A stretch of 64,000 nt of DNA, taken from Marinimicrobium koreense (GTDB lineage: Bacteria; Pseudomonadota; Gammaproteobacteria; Pseudomonadales; Cellvibrionaceae). The first letter of the stretch is position 1. Each line of letters opens with the position of its first letter. The notes under the pieces were generated by a model. That model searched no databases. It had not been told where the DNA came from and was given only the letters and a program-made list of their open reading frames with translations. Shown one piece after another: positions 24,475 to 34,291 of the stretch. The DNA lies in contig NZ_RJUK01000001.1 in NCBI RefSeq assembly GCF_003762925.1, positions 558,001 through 622,000 of the forward strand, read 5' to 3'. The position numbers and the translations under genes were made by a program.

Positions 24475-26823
24475 ATGCCGTTTAATATCGCGCTCAGTGG
24501 CATTCGCGCCGCCAGTTCCGACCTGGACGTAACCGGTAATAACATTGCCAACGCCAGTACAACCGGCTTCAAATCGTCCCGGGTGGAGTTTGGTGATATC
24601 TACGCAGGCAGCATCTTGGGGTCTACAGCCAATACACCTGGTAGCGGTGTCAGTCTCCAGAATATTCGCCAGCAGTTCAGTCAGGGCAACCGTAACTTTA
24701 CGGACAACTCTCTGGATCTGGCCATTAACGGCACCGGCTTTTTTGTAACCAGTAACGGCGGTGATCGTCAGTATACCCGTGCCGGTGCGTTTGGGCTTGA
24801 TGATGATGGCTTTATGGTGTCCAACGTGGGTGCCCGGTTGCAGGGTTTTGCGGCCGATGAAGATGGCAACATCAACGGCACCTTGTCAGACTTGCAAGTG
24901 GATGTCAGCGTCCAGCCACCGCGGCAAACGACACTGAGTGAGGCGCGCTTTAACCTTGATTCGAATCAGCCGGTACTGGAGTCAACTGGAACCGAGTTTA
25001 CAACGGACGGCGCGGTGATCGGTATTGCGCAGCAGGGATTGCAGGAGGCGACATCGACCACCACTGACGTGGGCAATATCACCACGCCCATTAACTTTGC
25101 AGCCAATCCCACTACCTTTCAGCTAGAGCTGACGGGATCTTCCCCAGTGTCCGGAAATGGCACCGTCAATATTACGCTCGATGCCTCGACGGCAAACTCG
25201 GTGCAGGATATTGCCAATCTGATTAACAGTGAAATTTTTGGCGCTCCCTCGCCGATCAACGTGCAGGCAGTGGCTAACGGTAGTCAGTTGCTTTTCCAGG
25301 ACTTGACTGAAGGGGTCAGCTCTACCATTACAGTCAGTGGTGTTACGGGAACCAACGATCTGTCAACCGCGTTGACGGGTGCCCCGGCCAGCGTTGCGGG
25401 GATTGCTGAGGTGACCAATGGCTACCTGGCTCAGACACTGGAGTTCGAGGGGCCGGATGGTGATGTGTTCAATTTCACCAGTGAGCGCGATGCTTCGGCG
25501 GCACAGACCGCCTCGGAAATGAACGCTCTTGCGGGCATTACCGCGTCTGCACAGACCAACGCGCGGATCATTGCCGGCAGTTTTGACAATAGCAACAACA
25601 ACTTCACTTTGAACGGTGTGACGCTCACATCCACTACGCTGGATGGTCTGGCCAACGAAATCAACGGCCTGGGTACTTCCCAGTTGGCAGGTATTAGCGC
25701 TGAAGTAAACAGCACTGGGGATCTGGAGATCACATCCCGAGTGGGTGCTGACCTGCGCTTCGGTTTTGGTGGCAGTCAGCCCCCGGGTACGCTGGATGTG
25801 ATTGGTCGGACAGGTACGGGCATTCAGACGGTCAATACCAATACAGAGGATGTGGTAGTGGGTGGTAACCTGACCGTTCAGATGGAAGAAGGGTACAGCC
25901 TGCTGTCGGCGGAGCCGAGTGTGGGTAATCTTTTCTCGCCTCTGACTGATGACAGTTTCTCGGAGGTGGCGATCAACGCCTTTGACCCGGCTGATCAGGG
26001 CACATTCAATCACTCGACCACCTCCACGGTGTACGACAGTCTGGGTAATCCGCACACTCTGGAACAGTATTTTGTGCGCCAACCCTACGATCCTAATGAC
26101 CCGTCAACGTCACCGAATCATTGGATGATGTACGTTCAGGTGGACGGTCAGAATGTGGGTGATCCGGATCCGACCCTGCCGGTACCGGAAAACACTCAGC
26201 CCACCATGGCGTCCTTTAACGTTCACTTTAACAGTGATGGTTCATTAAACGAAGATTTGACAGATCCCATTCTGATCTCCAACTGGACGCCCAACAATGA
26301 TGATGGCTCTGCGGCAGGCGCGCTGGGCCCGTTGAATGTTCTCCAGGGCGGTCAGTTGCCTGTAACCGAGCCCCCGAGCAGCTCCAACTTTGAAATCAGT
26401 CTGGATGGCACGACGCAGTTCGGGTCTAATTTCGGAGTTGAGCGGCAGGATCAGAATGGCTACACCACCGGTCGACTGTCCGGGGTCGACATTGCCGATG
26501 ACGGGATCATCTTTGCCCGGTTCACCAATGGCGAGGCCCAAGTGTTGGGGCAGGTAGCTCTGGCCAACTTCAACAATATTGAAGGGTTGAAACCAGTAGG
26601 GGATACGTCCTGGGTGCAAACGGCGGATTCCGGTGAGCCCGTGGTCGGTGCTCCGGGCTCAGCCCAGTTGGGCATTATCAATTCTGGTGCTTTGGAAGAA
26701 TCCAATGTGGATCTATCCACTCAGTTGGTGAACCTGATCATTGCCCAGCGTAACTTCCAGGCGAGCTCAAAAACCATCGAGACCGCCAATCAGGTGACCC
26801 AGACCATCATTAACCTGCGATAA
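24475..26823 (+). CDS. flgE: Flagellar hook protein FlgE, enlarged
   Basis: 782 residues against about 400 in enteric FlgE. The D0 ends are intact: N-terminal [21 protein letters not shown] and C-terminal [20 protein letters not shown]. The extra length is in the middle (about residues 170-480) and contains flagellin-IN-like modules, such as [17 protein letters not shown] and [13 protein letters not shown], that resemble parts of FliC and FliD. These would form extra outer domains on the hook. Still the final gene of flgBCDE. Confidence 0.95.
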   Translation: MPFNIALSGIRAASSDLDVTGNNIANASTTGFKSSRVEFGDIYAGSILGSTANTPGSGVSLQNIRQQFSQGNRNFTDNSLDLAINGTGFFVTSNGGDRQYTRAGAFGLDDDGFMVSNVGARLQGFAADEDGNINGTLSDLQVDVSVQPPRQTTLSEARFNLDSNQPVLESTGTEFTTDGAVIGIAQQGLQEATSTTTDVGNITTPINFAANPTTFQLELTGSSPVSGNGTVNITLDASTANSVQDIANLINSEIFGAPSPINVQAVANGSQLLFQDLTEGVSSTITVSGVTGTNDLSTALTGAPASVAGIAEVTNGYLAQTLEFEGPDGDVFNFTSERDASAAQTASEMNALAGITASAQTNARIIAGSFDNSNNNFTLNGVTLTSTTLDGLANEINGLGTSQLAGISAEVNSTGDLEITSRVGADLRFGFGGSQPPGTLDVIGRTGTGIQTVNTNTEDVVVGGNLTVQMEEGYSLLSAEPSVGNLFSPLTDDSFSEVAINAFDPADQGTFNHSTTSTVYDSLGNPHTLEQYFVRQPYDPNDPSTSPNHWMMYVQVDGQNVGDPDPTLPVPENTQPTMASFNVHFNSDGSLNEDLTDPILISNWTPNNDDGSAAGALGPLNVLQGGQLPVTEPPSSSNFEISLDGTTQFGSNFGVERQDQNGYTTGRLSGVDIADDGIIFARFTNGEAQVLGQVALANFNNIEGLKPVGDTSWVQTADSGEPVVGAPGSAQLGIINSGALEESNVDLSTQLVNLIIAQRNFQASSKTIETANQVTQTIINLR

Positions 26824-26844
26824 GCGGGTTTAATGAAAGTGGGG

Positions 26845-26962
26845 TAACGGCGGATGCGGGCGTAACGCCCTTATCCGCCCTACGGCCGAGTGCAGCGGTA
26901 TAAACCCGCGTAGGGCGGATCGGTCCGACGCCTCGGAGCCGAAGGCGCATCCGCCGTCACCC
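26845..26962. repeat. Family A repeat, full copy with an insertion
   Basis: GTAACGGCGGATGCG and GCGCATCCGCCGTCAC are the ends; the inner ATCCGCCCTACG/CGTAGGGCGGAT pair is kept. The right half carries an added CGGTCCGACGCCTCGGAGCC segment also seen, inverted, in the copy at 49924. Confidence 0.8.
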
Positions 26963-27016
26963 CACGTCCCGCATCCACCAAACCCCATCACCGCCCCCTC
27001 CGCGATTTTTGCCACT

Positions 27017-27034
27017 CTGGCACCCATCTTGCAA
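27017..27034 (+). promoter_or_regulatory. Sigma-54 promoter of flgF
   Basis: CTGGCACCCATCTTGCAA has TGGCAC, N5, TTGCA with GG and GC ten bases apart, a near-perfect -24/-12 element 60 bases ahead of flgF. Confidence 0.85.
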
Positions 27035-27093
27035 AACATCCCCCAACGGCCCAAAAAGCGACAATTTTTCCGCACCCATCGGGGGAATACACC

Positions 27094-27837
27094 ATGGATA
27101 AAGCGCTCTACATCGCCATGACCGGCGCCAAGCACAATATGCTGGCGCAGACTAACCACTCCAACAACATGGCCAACCTGAACACCACCGGTTTTCGGGC
27201 GGACTTCGCTCAGGCCCGCAGCATGCCGGTGTACTACGGTGATGGTCATCCCACCCGCGCCTATGCCCTGACCGAGCGGCCGGCCACGAATTTTGAGCCC
27301 GGGCCCATGAATGCGACCGGGCGGGATCACGACATTGCTGTCCAGGGCGATGGCTTTATCGCCGTTCAGGCACCGGACGGCACCGAGGCTTACACCCGCG
27401 CTGGCGGCCTGCACATTGATCCCCTGGGTATTCTTCGCAACGGCAGTGGCCTGGCGGTCATCGGCAACGATGGTCCGATCGCTTTGCCGCCGCTGGAAAA
27501 GCTGGAAATCGGCTCCGACGGCACACTGTCGATCGTCGCTCAAGGCTTGGGACCCGAGGCCATGGTGGAGATTGACCGGATCAAGCTGGTCAATCCGGAC
27601 CTGGCCGAGGTGTCCAAAGGTGAGGACGGTCTGTTCCGTCTGGACGGTGGCGTACCCGCGCCAGCCGATGCCCAGGTGAGTGTGGCCACCGGCTTTCTGG
27701 AAGGCAGCAACGTCAACGCGGTGAACGAGTTCACCCAGATACTCAGTCTGTCTCGCCAGTATGAGATGCAACTGAAGCTGATGCAGACCGTCAAGCAGAA
27801 TTCGGAAGCCTCGGCACGGCTATTGCAGAACGGTTAA
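27094..27837 (+). CDS. flgF: Flagellar proximal rod protein FlgF
   Basis: 247 residues. N-terminal axial motif HSNNMANLNTTGFRADFA and C-terminal SNVNAVNEFTQILSLSRQYE. A central flagellar basal-body segment DIAVQGDGFIAVQAPDG is typical. Rod subunit. It has its own sigma-54 promoter and is separated from flgE by a 270-base spacer carrying a family A repeat. Confidence 0.97.
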   Translation: MDKALYIAMTGAKHNMLAQTNHSNNMANLNTTGFRADFAQARSMPVYYGDGHPTRAYALTERPATNFEPGPMNATGRDHDIAVQGDGFIAVQAPDGTEAYTRAGGLHIDPLGILRNGSGLAVIGNDGPIALPPLEKLEIGSDGTLSIVAQGLGPEAMVEIDRIKLVNPDLAEVSKGEDGLFRLDGGVPAPADAQVSVATGFLEGSNVNAVNEFTQILSLSRQYEMQLKLMQTVKQNSEASARLLQNG

Positions 27838-27935
27838 TAGCGTAGTGCCGCGGGCCGGTTTTACGGCCCAAGGCGGAAAAACTTTGCCGCAAGGCGGCAA
27901 GCACTGAAGCAGATACCCGACAGAGAGTACACACC

Positions 27936-28721
27936 ATGCACGCAGCACTGTATGTCAGCAAAACCGGTTTGAGTGCTCAGGACAAACAACTGACCACCAT
28001 CTCCAACAACCTGTCCAACGTGGGCACGGTGGGTTTCAAGCGCGACCGTGCAGTGTTTGAAGACCTGCTGTATCAAACCCAGCGCCAGCCCGGTGGCCTT
28101 GCCAACCAGAACAACGAGCTGCCCTCCGGTTTGCAGTTGGGCACCGGTGTACGAGTTGTCGCGACCCAGAAAGAATTTACGCCTGGCAGTCTCGAAGTAA
28201 CCGACCAGGCACTGGATGTGGCGATCAATGGTCGCGGCTTTATCCAGGTACTTCAGCCCGACGGAAATCTGGCGTACACCCGCAACGGCCAGCTGCAGAT
28301 CAACGGCGAAGGGGAGCTGGTTACCAATAGTGGCCTGTTGATTGAACCGGGTATCGTGATTCCGGAGAACACCAGCCAGATCAATATCAGTGAAGACGGC
28401 ATCGTCTCCGCGCACTTCACCGACGATCCGCAGCCTCAGGAAATTGGTCAGATTCAGTTGGCGGACTTTATCAATCCGTCCGGTCTGGAAGCGATCGGTG
28501 GCAACCTCTATGTCGAAACCGTGGCCAGTGGCAATCCGGTGATTGGGGCGCCGTCGGAAGAGGGCATGGGGTCGCTCAAGCAGGGCATGCTGGAGAGCTC
28601 CAATGTGGACATCGTGCAGGAAATGGTGGATATGATTTCCACTCAGCGCGCCTACGAGCTGAACTCCAAGGTCGTGTCCAGCGCCGACCAGATGCTCCAG
28701 TACATTAACCAGACCCTTTAA
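27936..28721 (+). CDS. flgG: Flagellar distal rod protein FlgG
   Basis: 261 residues, standard length. N-terminal motif TTISNNLSNVGTVGFKRDRA, central LDVAINGRGFIQVLQPDG, C-terminal SNVDIVQEMVDMISTQRAYE. Forms the distal rod. The 98-base gap after flgF holds two small hairpins (GGGCCG/CGGCCC and GCCG/CGGC). Confidence 0.97.
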   Translation: MHAALYVSKTGLSAQDKQLTTISNNLSNVGTVGFKRDRAVFEDLLYQTQRQPGGLANQNNELPSGLQLGTGVRVVATQKEFTPGSLEVTDQALDVAINGRGFIQVLQPDGNLAYTRNGQLQINGEGELVTNSGLLIEPGIVIPENTSQINISEDGIVSAHFTDDPQPQEIGQIQLADFINPSGLEAIGGNLYVETVASGNPVIGAPSEEGMGSLKQGMLESSNVDIVQEMVDMISTQRAYELNSKVVSSADQMLQYINQTL

Positions 28722-28734
28722 CGAGGCTTCTGCC

Positions 28735-29445
28735 ATGATCACCGCTGCACTGATTCGCTGCTGCCAACAAACGCTCGCCCGCGCTGCTCTGCTTCTGCTG
28801 GCGGTGAGCGTGTCGGCGTGCGTGACTTACGAACGGCCGGTGCCAGGCGACCCGTATTACGCGGCCACCATCCCCACGGCGTCCAGCGTGCCACAGCGCA
28901 CCGAAGGCTCCCTGTACCAGGGTAACTATGGTATGGCGCTGTATACCGACCGCAAGGCGTTGAACGTCGGCGACATCATCACCGTGACGCTTTCCGAACG
29001 CACTGTCTCTAGCAAGAGTTCCGGTGTCTCGGTGGACAAGGAAAGCGAGCTGGATTTCAACGCGGGCCCGCTGCTGGGTACCAACCCGAGTTTTCGCGGT
29101 AACACGCTGGACACCAACCTGAGTCAGAACCGTTCCTTCAGCGGTGATGCGGGCGCCGATCAGAGCAATAGCCTGCAAGGCAATATCACCGTGACCGTGG
29201 CAGAAGTGCTGCCCAACGGGGGCTTGGTGGTGCGTGGCGAGAAGTGGATCACCATCAACCGCGGCGATGAATTTATTCGCATCAGCGGCATTGTTCGGCC
29301 CGACGACGTATCGCCTGATAACACGGTACCGTCCACTCGGCTGGCCAATGCCCAGATTTCCTACAGCGGCACCGGCACCCTGGCGGACTCTCAGTCCATG
29401 GGCTGGTTGTCCCGGTTTTTTAACAGCGGTTACTGGCCATTCTGA
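28735..29445 (+). CDS. flgH: Flagellar L-ring lipoprotein FlgH
   Basis: 236 residues. Lipoprotein signal with lipobox VSAC (Cys29). The mature part has [20 protein letters not shown] and the conserved C-terminal [14 protein letters not shown]. It assembles the outer-membrane ring around the rod. Thirteen bases after flgG. Confidence 0.97.
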   Translation: MITAALIRCCQQTLARAALLLLAVSVSACVTYERPVPGDPYYAATIPTASSVPQRTEGSLYQGNYGMALYTDRKALNVGDIITVTLSERTVSSKSSGVSVDKESELDFNAGPLLGTNPSFRGNTLDTNLSQNRSFSGDAGADQSNSLQGNITVTVAEVLPNGGLVVRGEKWITINRGDEFIRISGIVRPDDVSPDNTVPSTRLANAQISYSGTGTLADSQSMGWLSRFFNSGYWPF

Positions 29446-29474
29446 GCGAGGCTGAACCTGTGAGAGGATTTTCC

Positions 29475-30575
29475 ATGATCCATCGTATTCTGATCGCGAC
29501 CCTGCTGGCAATGACCAGTACCCTGGCTCAGGCCGAGCGTATCAAAGACATCGCCACGGTCGCCGGCGTGCGCTCCAACCAATTGGTGGGTTATGGCCTG
29601 GTCGTCGGTCTGGATGGCACGGGGGATCAGACCAACCAGTCGCCGTTTACCATTCAATCCTTCAACAACATGTTGCAGCAGTTTGGCATCACCGTTCCGC
29701 CGGGTACACGCGTGCAGACCAAAAACGTCGCCGCGGTGATGATTCAGGCGGAATTGCCGGCCTTTGCCAAACCCGGCCAGACCATCGATGTAACGGTGTC
29801 CTCCATCAGTAATGCCACGAGCTTGCGCGGCGGCAGTCTGTTGATGACTTCCCTGAAAGGCCCGGATGGCCAGGTTTACGCTCTGGCTCAAGGTAACCTG
29901 GTAGTGGGCGGTTTTGGCGCTGAAGGTCGGGACGGTTCCCGCATAACCGTCAACGTCCCCAGCGTCGGTCGCATCCCAGGTGGTGCCACGGTAGAAAAAG
30001 AAGTCAAAAACAATTTCAGCTCCGGGCAGCCGGTGGTACTCAACCTGAATCGTGCGGATTTCACCACGGCCAACCGGGTCGCCCAGAACATTAACGAAAT
30101 GCTGGGGCCGGATGTCGCCCGCGCCCAGGATGCGGTGTCGGTCGCGGTCAGTGCGCCCCAGGACCCATCCCATCGGGTGGATTTTATTTCCCTGCTGGAA
30201 AACATCGAGGTCGAGCCCGGTGAGGAAGCGGCCAAGGTGGTTATCAATTCACGCACCGGCACCATCGTGGTGGGACAGCATGTGCGCGTCTCCCCGGTGG
30301 CGGTCACCCACGGAAACCTGACCGTTTCCATCTCGGAAGATTATACCGCCGTGCAGCCCAACCCGCTGGGGGAGGGCGATACCGTCGTACTGCCGGGCAG
30401 TGATGTGGAAATCACCGAAGAAACCAATCCGATGTTCAAGTTTGCACCAGGCAATACGCTTGAAGATATTGTTCGCTCGGTGAATAACGTCGGTGCGTCT
30501 CCCGGTGACCTGATGGCCATTCTGGAAGCGCTCAAACAATCCGGCGCACTCAAAGCCCAGTTGATGGTGATCTGA
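29475..30575 (+). CDS. flgI: Flagellar P-ring protein FlgI
   Basis: 366 residues from the ATG at 29475, preceded by AGAGGA; an upstream GTG at 29460 would add five residues ahead of the signal peptide. Signal peptide cleaved at AQA-E. The mature start [20 protein letters not shown] and the block [15 protein letters not shown] are typical. It forms the periplasmic ring in peptidoglycan. Its stop overlaps the flgJ start. Confidence 0.97.
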   Translation: MIHRILIATLLAMTSTLAQAERIKDIATVAGVRSNQLVGYGLVVGLDGTGDQTNQSPFTIQSFNNMLQQFGITVPPGTRVQTKNVAAVMIQAELPAFAKPGQTIDVTVSSISNATSLRGGSLLMTSLKGPDGQVYALAQGNLVVGGFGAEGRDGSRITVNVPSVGRIPGGATVEKEVKNNFSSGQPVVLNLNRADFTTANRVAQNINEMLGPDVARAQDAVSVAVSAPQDPSHRVDFISLLENIEVEPGEEAAKVVINSRTGTIVVGQHVRVSPVAVTHGNLTVSISEDYTAVQPNPLGEGDTVVLPGSDVEITEETNPMFKFAPGNTLEDIVRSVNNVGASPGDLMAILEALKQSGALKAQLMVI

Positions 30576-31516
30576 TGATACCGCTCGATAACACGCATGT
30601 GCGTCAGCAAGTGCAGGACAGTCTGCTGAACAACGACGGCATGGAAGCGCTGCGCGCCAAAGGTCGCAACGGCGACCCCGAGGCACTGCGGGAAGTGGCC
30701 CGCCAGTTTGAATCCATGTTTGTACATCAGATGTTCAAGCAGATGCGTGCGACCAACGAAGTGTTTGGCAAAGACAGTCTGTTCAGCAGCGAGGAGAGCA
30801 AATTCCACAAGGAAATGCTCGACCAGCAGATGTCCCTGGAACTGACCAAAGGCCGGGGTCTCGGTCTGGCGGAAATGTTGTATCAACAGATGGAAAGGGC
30901 CTACGGCGACAAGCTTAAACCGCAGAAAGCGGAATCCATGGATGCCAGCCGGCTGGAACGTCAGTCTAACCTCTCGGTTCCGACCGCCCCGGTCACTGGC
31001 GGCAAAGCGCCTCTGGCGAACAGCCCGGCCGAGTTTGTGGAGCGCATCCGGCCCCATGCGGTTAAAGCGGCGGAGCAGCTTGGTGTGGCCCCGCAGGCAC
31101 TGATTGCCCAAGCAGCACTGGAAACCGGTTGGGGTCAGCATGTGATTCATACCGGCAGCGGTTCCAACAGCCACAATCTGTTCAATATCAAAGCCGACGG
31201 ACGCTGGGAAGGGGATCGCATCAACGTCTCCACCATTGAATACCGACACGGTCTGCCACAAGTGGAGCGGGCGGACTTCCGTCGTTATGACAATTACGAA
31301 CAGAGCTTTACTGACTATGTCCAGTTCCTGCAGGACAATCCACGCTATCAGGATGCTCTGAAGGCGGGTAACGATGCGGAACGCTACGTAGAAGGATTGC
31401 AGGACGCCGGCTACGCGACCGACCCGGCCTACGCGGAAAAGCTTAAAACCCTGATGCGCACCGAACCGCTGATGACGGTGGTTCGCAATGACGCCCCAAA
31501 CCCGAACGATGCCTGA
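30575..31516 (+). CDS. flgJ: Rod-capping peptidoglycan hydrolase FlgJ
   Basis: 313 residues with both domains: the N-terminal rod-cap domain (REVARQFESMFVHQMFKQMR) and a C-terminal glucosaminidase domain, including AALETGWGQHVI and NSHNLFNIKADGRW. It caps the growing rod and opens the peptidoglycan. Start overlaps flgI stop (TGATG). Confidence 0.96.
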   Translation: MIPLDNTHVRQQVQDSLLNNDGMEALRAKGRNGDPEALREVARQFESMFVHQMFKQMRATNEVFGKDSLFSSEESKFHKEMLDQQMSLELTKGRGLGLAEMLYQQMERAYGDKLKPQKAESMDASRLERQSNLSVPTAPVTGGKAPLANSPAEFVERIRPHAVKAAEQLGVAPQALIAQAALETGWGQHVIHTGSGSNSHNLFNIKADGRWEGDRINVSTIEYRHGLPQVERADFRRYDNYEQSFTDYVQFLQDNPRYQDALKAGNDAERYVEGLQDAGYATDPAYAEKLKTLMRTEPLMTVVRNDAPNPNDA

Positions 31517-31529
31517 TAGGTAAGCCACC

Positions 31530-34277
31530 ATGTCCGGAATACTGAATACCGCCATCTCCGGTCTGCGCGTCAGCCAGGCAGCCATGCGCACGGCGGGCCA
31601 TAACATCAGCAACGCCAATACCGATGGCTACAGTCGGCAGCGGACCGAAGATATCACTCGCCCGGAACAACGTCTGGGTAACGCGGGCTATGTGGGTACG
31701 GGCGCTACAACCCAGTCAATCACACGCATTGTGGATCAGTTCGTAATCAGTCAGCTGCGCACGGATACCACCAACTTCCATTCTCTCGACAAATACAACA
31801 GCAACCTCGAGAAAATCGACAAGTTGTTTGCGGACGAGTCCACCGGTCTCGCTGGCGGCCTGAAGGCCTTTTTCGCCTCGGTGCAGAACGCCGCCGATGA
31901 CCCCTCCTCATCCCCCGCACGGCAGTTGATGATTACCGAGGCGGACAGTCTGAGTACCCGTTTCAATACGCTTTATGATCGTCTGGCGGATATCGAACGC
32001 AATGTGATTCGGGAAATTGATGCGGTCACCCAACAGATCAATGATCTGGCTCAGAATGTGGCGGATCTCAACCAGTCCATTGCTGACAAAGCGCTTCCCG
32101 GCACAGGCAATGACCCCAATGATCTGATGGATCAGCGGGACGAGACCTTACGTAAGTTGTCCGAACTGGTCGGTATCAGTGTTGTGCCCCAGGGTAATGG
32201 GCATGTCAGTGTGTTTATGGGAGAAGGGCAGGCACTGGTGGTGGGGTCGACGGTAAATCGCTTTCAGGTTACCAATGCCGGTGAAATCAAACTCAGCCAG
32301 GGCACGCGCACCCACGATGTCACGGGGCTTCTTAACGGCGGCCAGCTCGGTGGATTGGTGGATTTCCGTGATGGCATCTTGCACACCGCCAAAAACGAAC
32401 TCGGGCGCATTGCACTGGTGTTATCCGACACCTTCAATGAACAGCAGCAACAGGGGCTGGACCTCGATGGTGATTACGGTCAGCGCCTGTTCAAAGACAT
32501 CAACTCGGACGACCTGATCAGTAATCGGGTGGTCGCGGGCAACAATGCCGGGCCGGATGATCGTCGTCTGTCTGTCACCATTGATGATGTGGGGCAACTG
32601 ACGACCAGTGATTACCGCTTCCAGATTCTCGAGAATACTAACAACTATGTCATCACCCGCCTGAATGACGACAAGGTGATTCAGCAGGGCATGCTCACGG
32701 GCAGTTATCCGGAGACGCTGTCATTTGATGGTCTGTCGGTCACTCTGGAAGGAGGCTCGTTCCAGGGCGGTGACAGCTTCACCATCCAGCCGACGACGGA
32801 TGCCGCCCGCTATGTTGAAACCCTGCTCAGTCGCCCTGAGGACCTGGCGTTCGCCTCACCGGTGCGTACCGGGTCGGACAGTGGCAATGAAGGTTCCGGT
32901 AGCATCAGTCAGGGGCAGGTTCTCAGTAAGGTCGGACTGGACGGCGAAGTATTGCCGACCTTTGCCACCGAAGGACAATTGTCGCCGCCGGTGATCGTGC
33001 GCTTCACGTCGGAGACTACCTACGACATTCTGGAAAACTCCGACCCGGCCAACCCGAAACACCTTGAACCGCCCATACGCGAGCAGCGTTTTGTACCCGG
33101 TCAGGATAACGCCCTCTTTACGACCGATCCGGGCGAAACCCGGGTCATAGGGGAGGGGAGCCGTCTTGGGTTGCCGGATGGACGCGGCGCTCAGGTGGTT
33201 GCTGTGGGTGGCCCTGCGCAGAATAACGGCTACCCGGTGGAGCAGATGCGCTTCCGGGTGACCGACCCGAGCACCGGTGCAACCACAACCCAGAATGTGG
33301 TGACCAACCCCAACGCATCTGCCGCCAATATCGCCGATCAACTGAGCCGGGTACCCGGTGTGTCCGCCAATGCCTATACCCAGGCGACCTTGACCGATAT
33401 CAGTATCGAGGATTTCAGTTCACCGCTTCAGATTACCATTAACGGTGAAGACCTTCTGGAGTATCAGGGCGGGAATCTCGCCCCGACGGTACCCAATCCT
33501 CAGACAGACCCGGATGAATTTCAGGAATACCTGGCTGAACAGATCAATGCCAACCCCAACCTGCAGGCGCTTGGCTTCCGCGCCGAAGCCGGGGCCAACC
33601 CGGTCACCGGTGAGTTGGAGCTGCGCATGGTGGCGTCCTCTGGTGTGGATGTCGACGTCCGCCTGCAGGCTGATAATGCCACCCAGAATCAACTGAGCGT
33701 GAATGACAGCACCGGCAACCCGAATGTCCGACTCACGGGGCAGGGCGCGGGTAACCAGTCCACAGTGACGGTGGGCGGCCGGGTGGATCTGACCCTGGCC
33801 GAGGGCGTGTCGCTGCAGACCGCGCCCACGGACAGTCAGCTGTTCGGTGACAGTGAAGCGGCGGATTTCGCCCAGTCCTCCTTTCTGGGCTACCAGGCCA
33901 GCATTAAAGGTCAGCCCAAAGCGGGCGATACCTTTACCCTGGACTTCAATAGCGATTCCAGTAATGACAACCGTAACGCCCTGGCCATGGCTGCGCTGGA
34001 AACCGCCAAAGTCATGGGCGACGGCAAACTTGGCCTGAGCGATGCCTACGGACGTCTGGTCGAGCAGGTGGGTACCGAGAGCGCTTCGGCGCGTAGCAAC
34101 AGTCAGGCGGCGGAAAGCCTGATGGAGCAGACCCAGTCCATGCGCGATAGCATCAGTGGCGTCAACCTGGATGAAGAGGCCGCCAACCTGATCAAGTTTG
34201 AGCAGGCGTACAACGCCAACTCCCGGGTCATCTCCATCGCCCGGGACCTGTTTGACACACTGTTAAACTCTATCTGA
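31530..34277 (+). CDS. flgK: Hook-filament junction protein FlgK, enlarged
   Basis: 915 residues, well above the common 550-680. The conserved ends are present: ILNTAISGLRVSQAAMRTAG, then NISNANTDGYSRQR, and C-terminal NLDEEAANLIKFEQAYNANS. The central region (about 430-800) holds inserted beta-rich modules, one with NVVTNPNASAANIADQLSRV, similar in style to those in FlgE and FlgL. HAP1 of the hook-filament junction. Followed after 14 bases by flgL. Confidence 0.95.
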   Translation: MSGILNTAISGLRVSQAAMRTAGHNISNANTDGYSRQRTEDITRPEQRLGNAGYVGTGATTQSITRIVDQFVISQLRTDTTNFHSLDKYNSNLEKIDKLFADESTGLAGGLKAFFASVQNAADDPSSSPARQLMITEADSLSTRFNTLYDRLADIERNVIREIDAVTQQINDLAQNVADLNQSIADKALPGTGNDPNDLMDQRDETLRKLSELVGISVVPQGNGHVSVFMGEGQALVVGSTVNRFQVTNAGEIKLSQGTRTHDVTGLLNGGQLGGLVDFRDGILHTAKNELGRIALVLSDTFNEQQQQGLDLDGDYGQRLFKDINSDDLISNRVVAGNNAGPDDRRLSVTIDDVGQLTTSDYRFQILENTNNYVITRLNDDKVIQQGMLTGSYPETLSFDGLSVTLEGGSFQGGDSFTIQPTTDAARYVETLLSRPEDLAFASPVRTGSDSGNEGSGSISQGQVLSKVGLDGEVLPTFATEGQLSPPVIVRFTSETTYDILENSDPANPKHLEPPIREQRFVPGQDNALFTTDPGETRVIGEGSRLGLPDGRGAQVVAVGGPAQNNGYPVEQMRFRVTDPSTGATTTQNVVTNPNASAANIADQLSRVPGVSANAYTQATLTDISIEDFSSPLQITINGEDLLEYQGGNLAPTVPNPQTDPDEFQEYLAEQINANPNLQALGFRAEAGANPVTGELELRMVASSGVDVDVRLQADNATQNQLSVNDSTGNPNVRLTGQGAGNQSTVTVGGRVDLTLAEGVSLQTAPTDSQLFGDSEAADFAQSSFLGYQASIKGQPKAGDTFTLDFNSDSSNDNRNALAMAALETAKVMGDGKLGLSDAYGRLVEQVGTESASARSNSQAAESLMEQTQSMRDSISGVNLDEEAANLIKFEQAYNANSRVISIARDLFDTLLNSI

Positions 34278-34291
34278 TTGAGGCGCTGATC

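Noticed and set aside
30341-31618. 425-codon minus-strand open frame opposite flgI and flgJ
   Set aside because: A shadow of two well-conserved genes; no known family.
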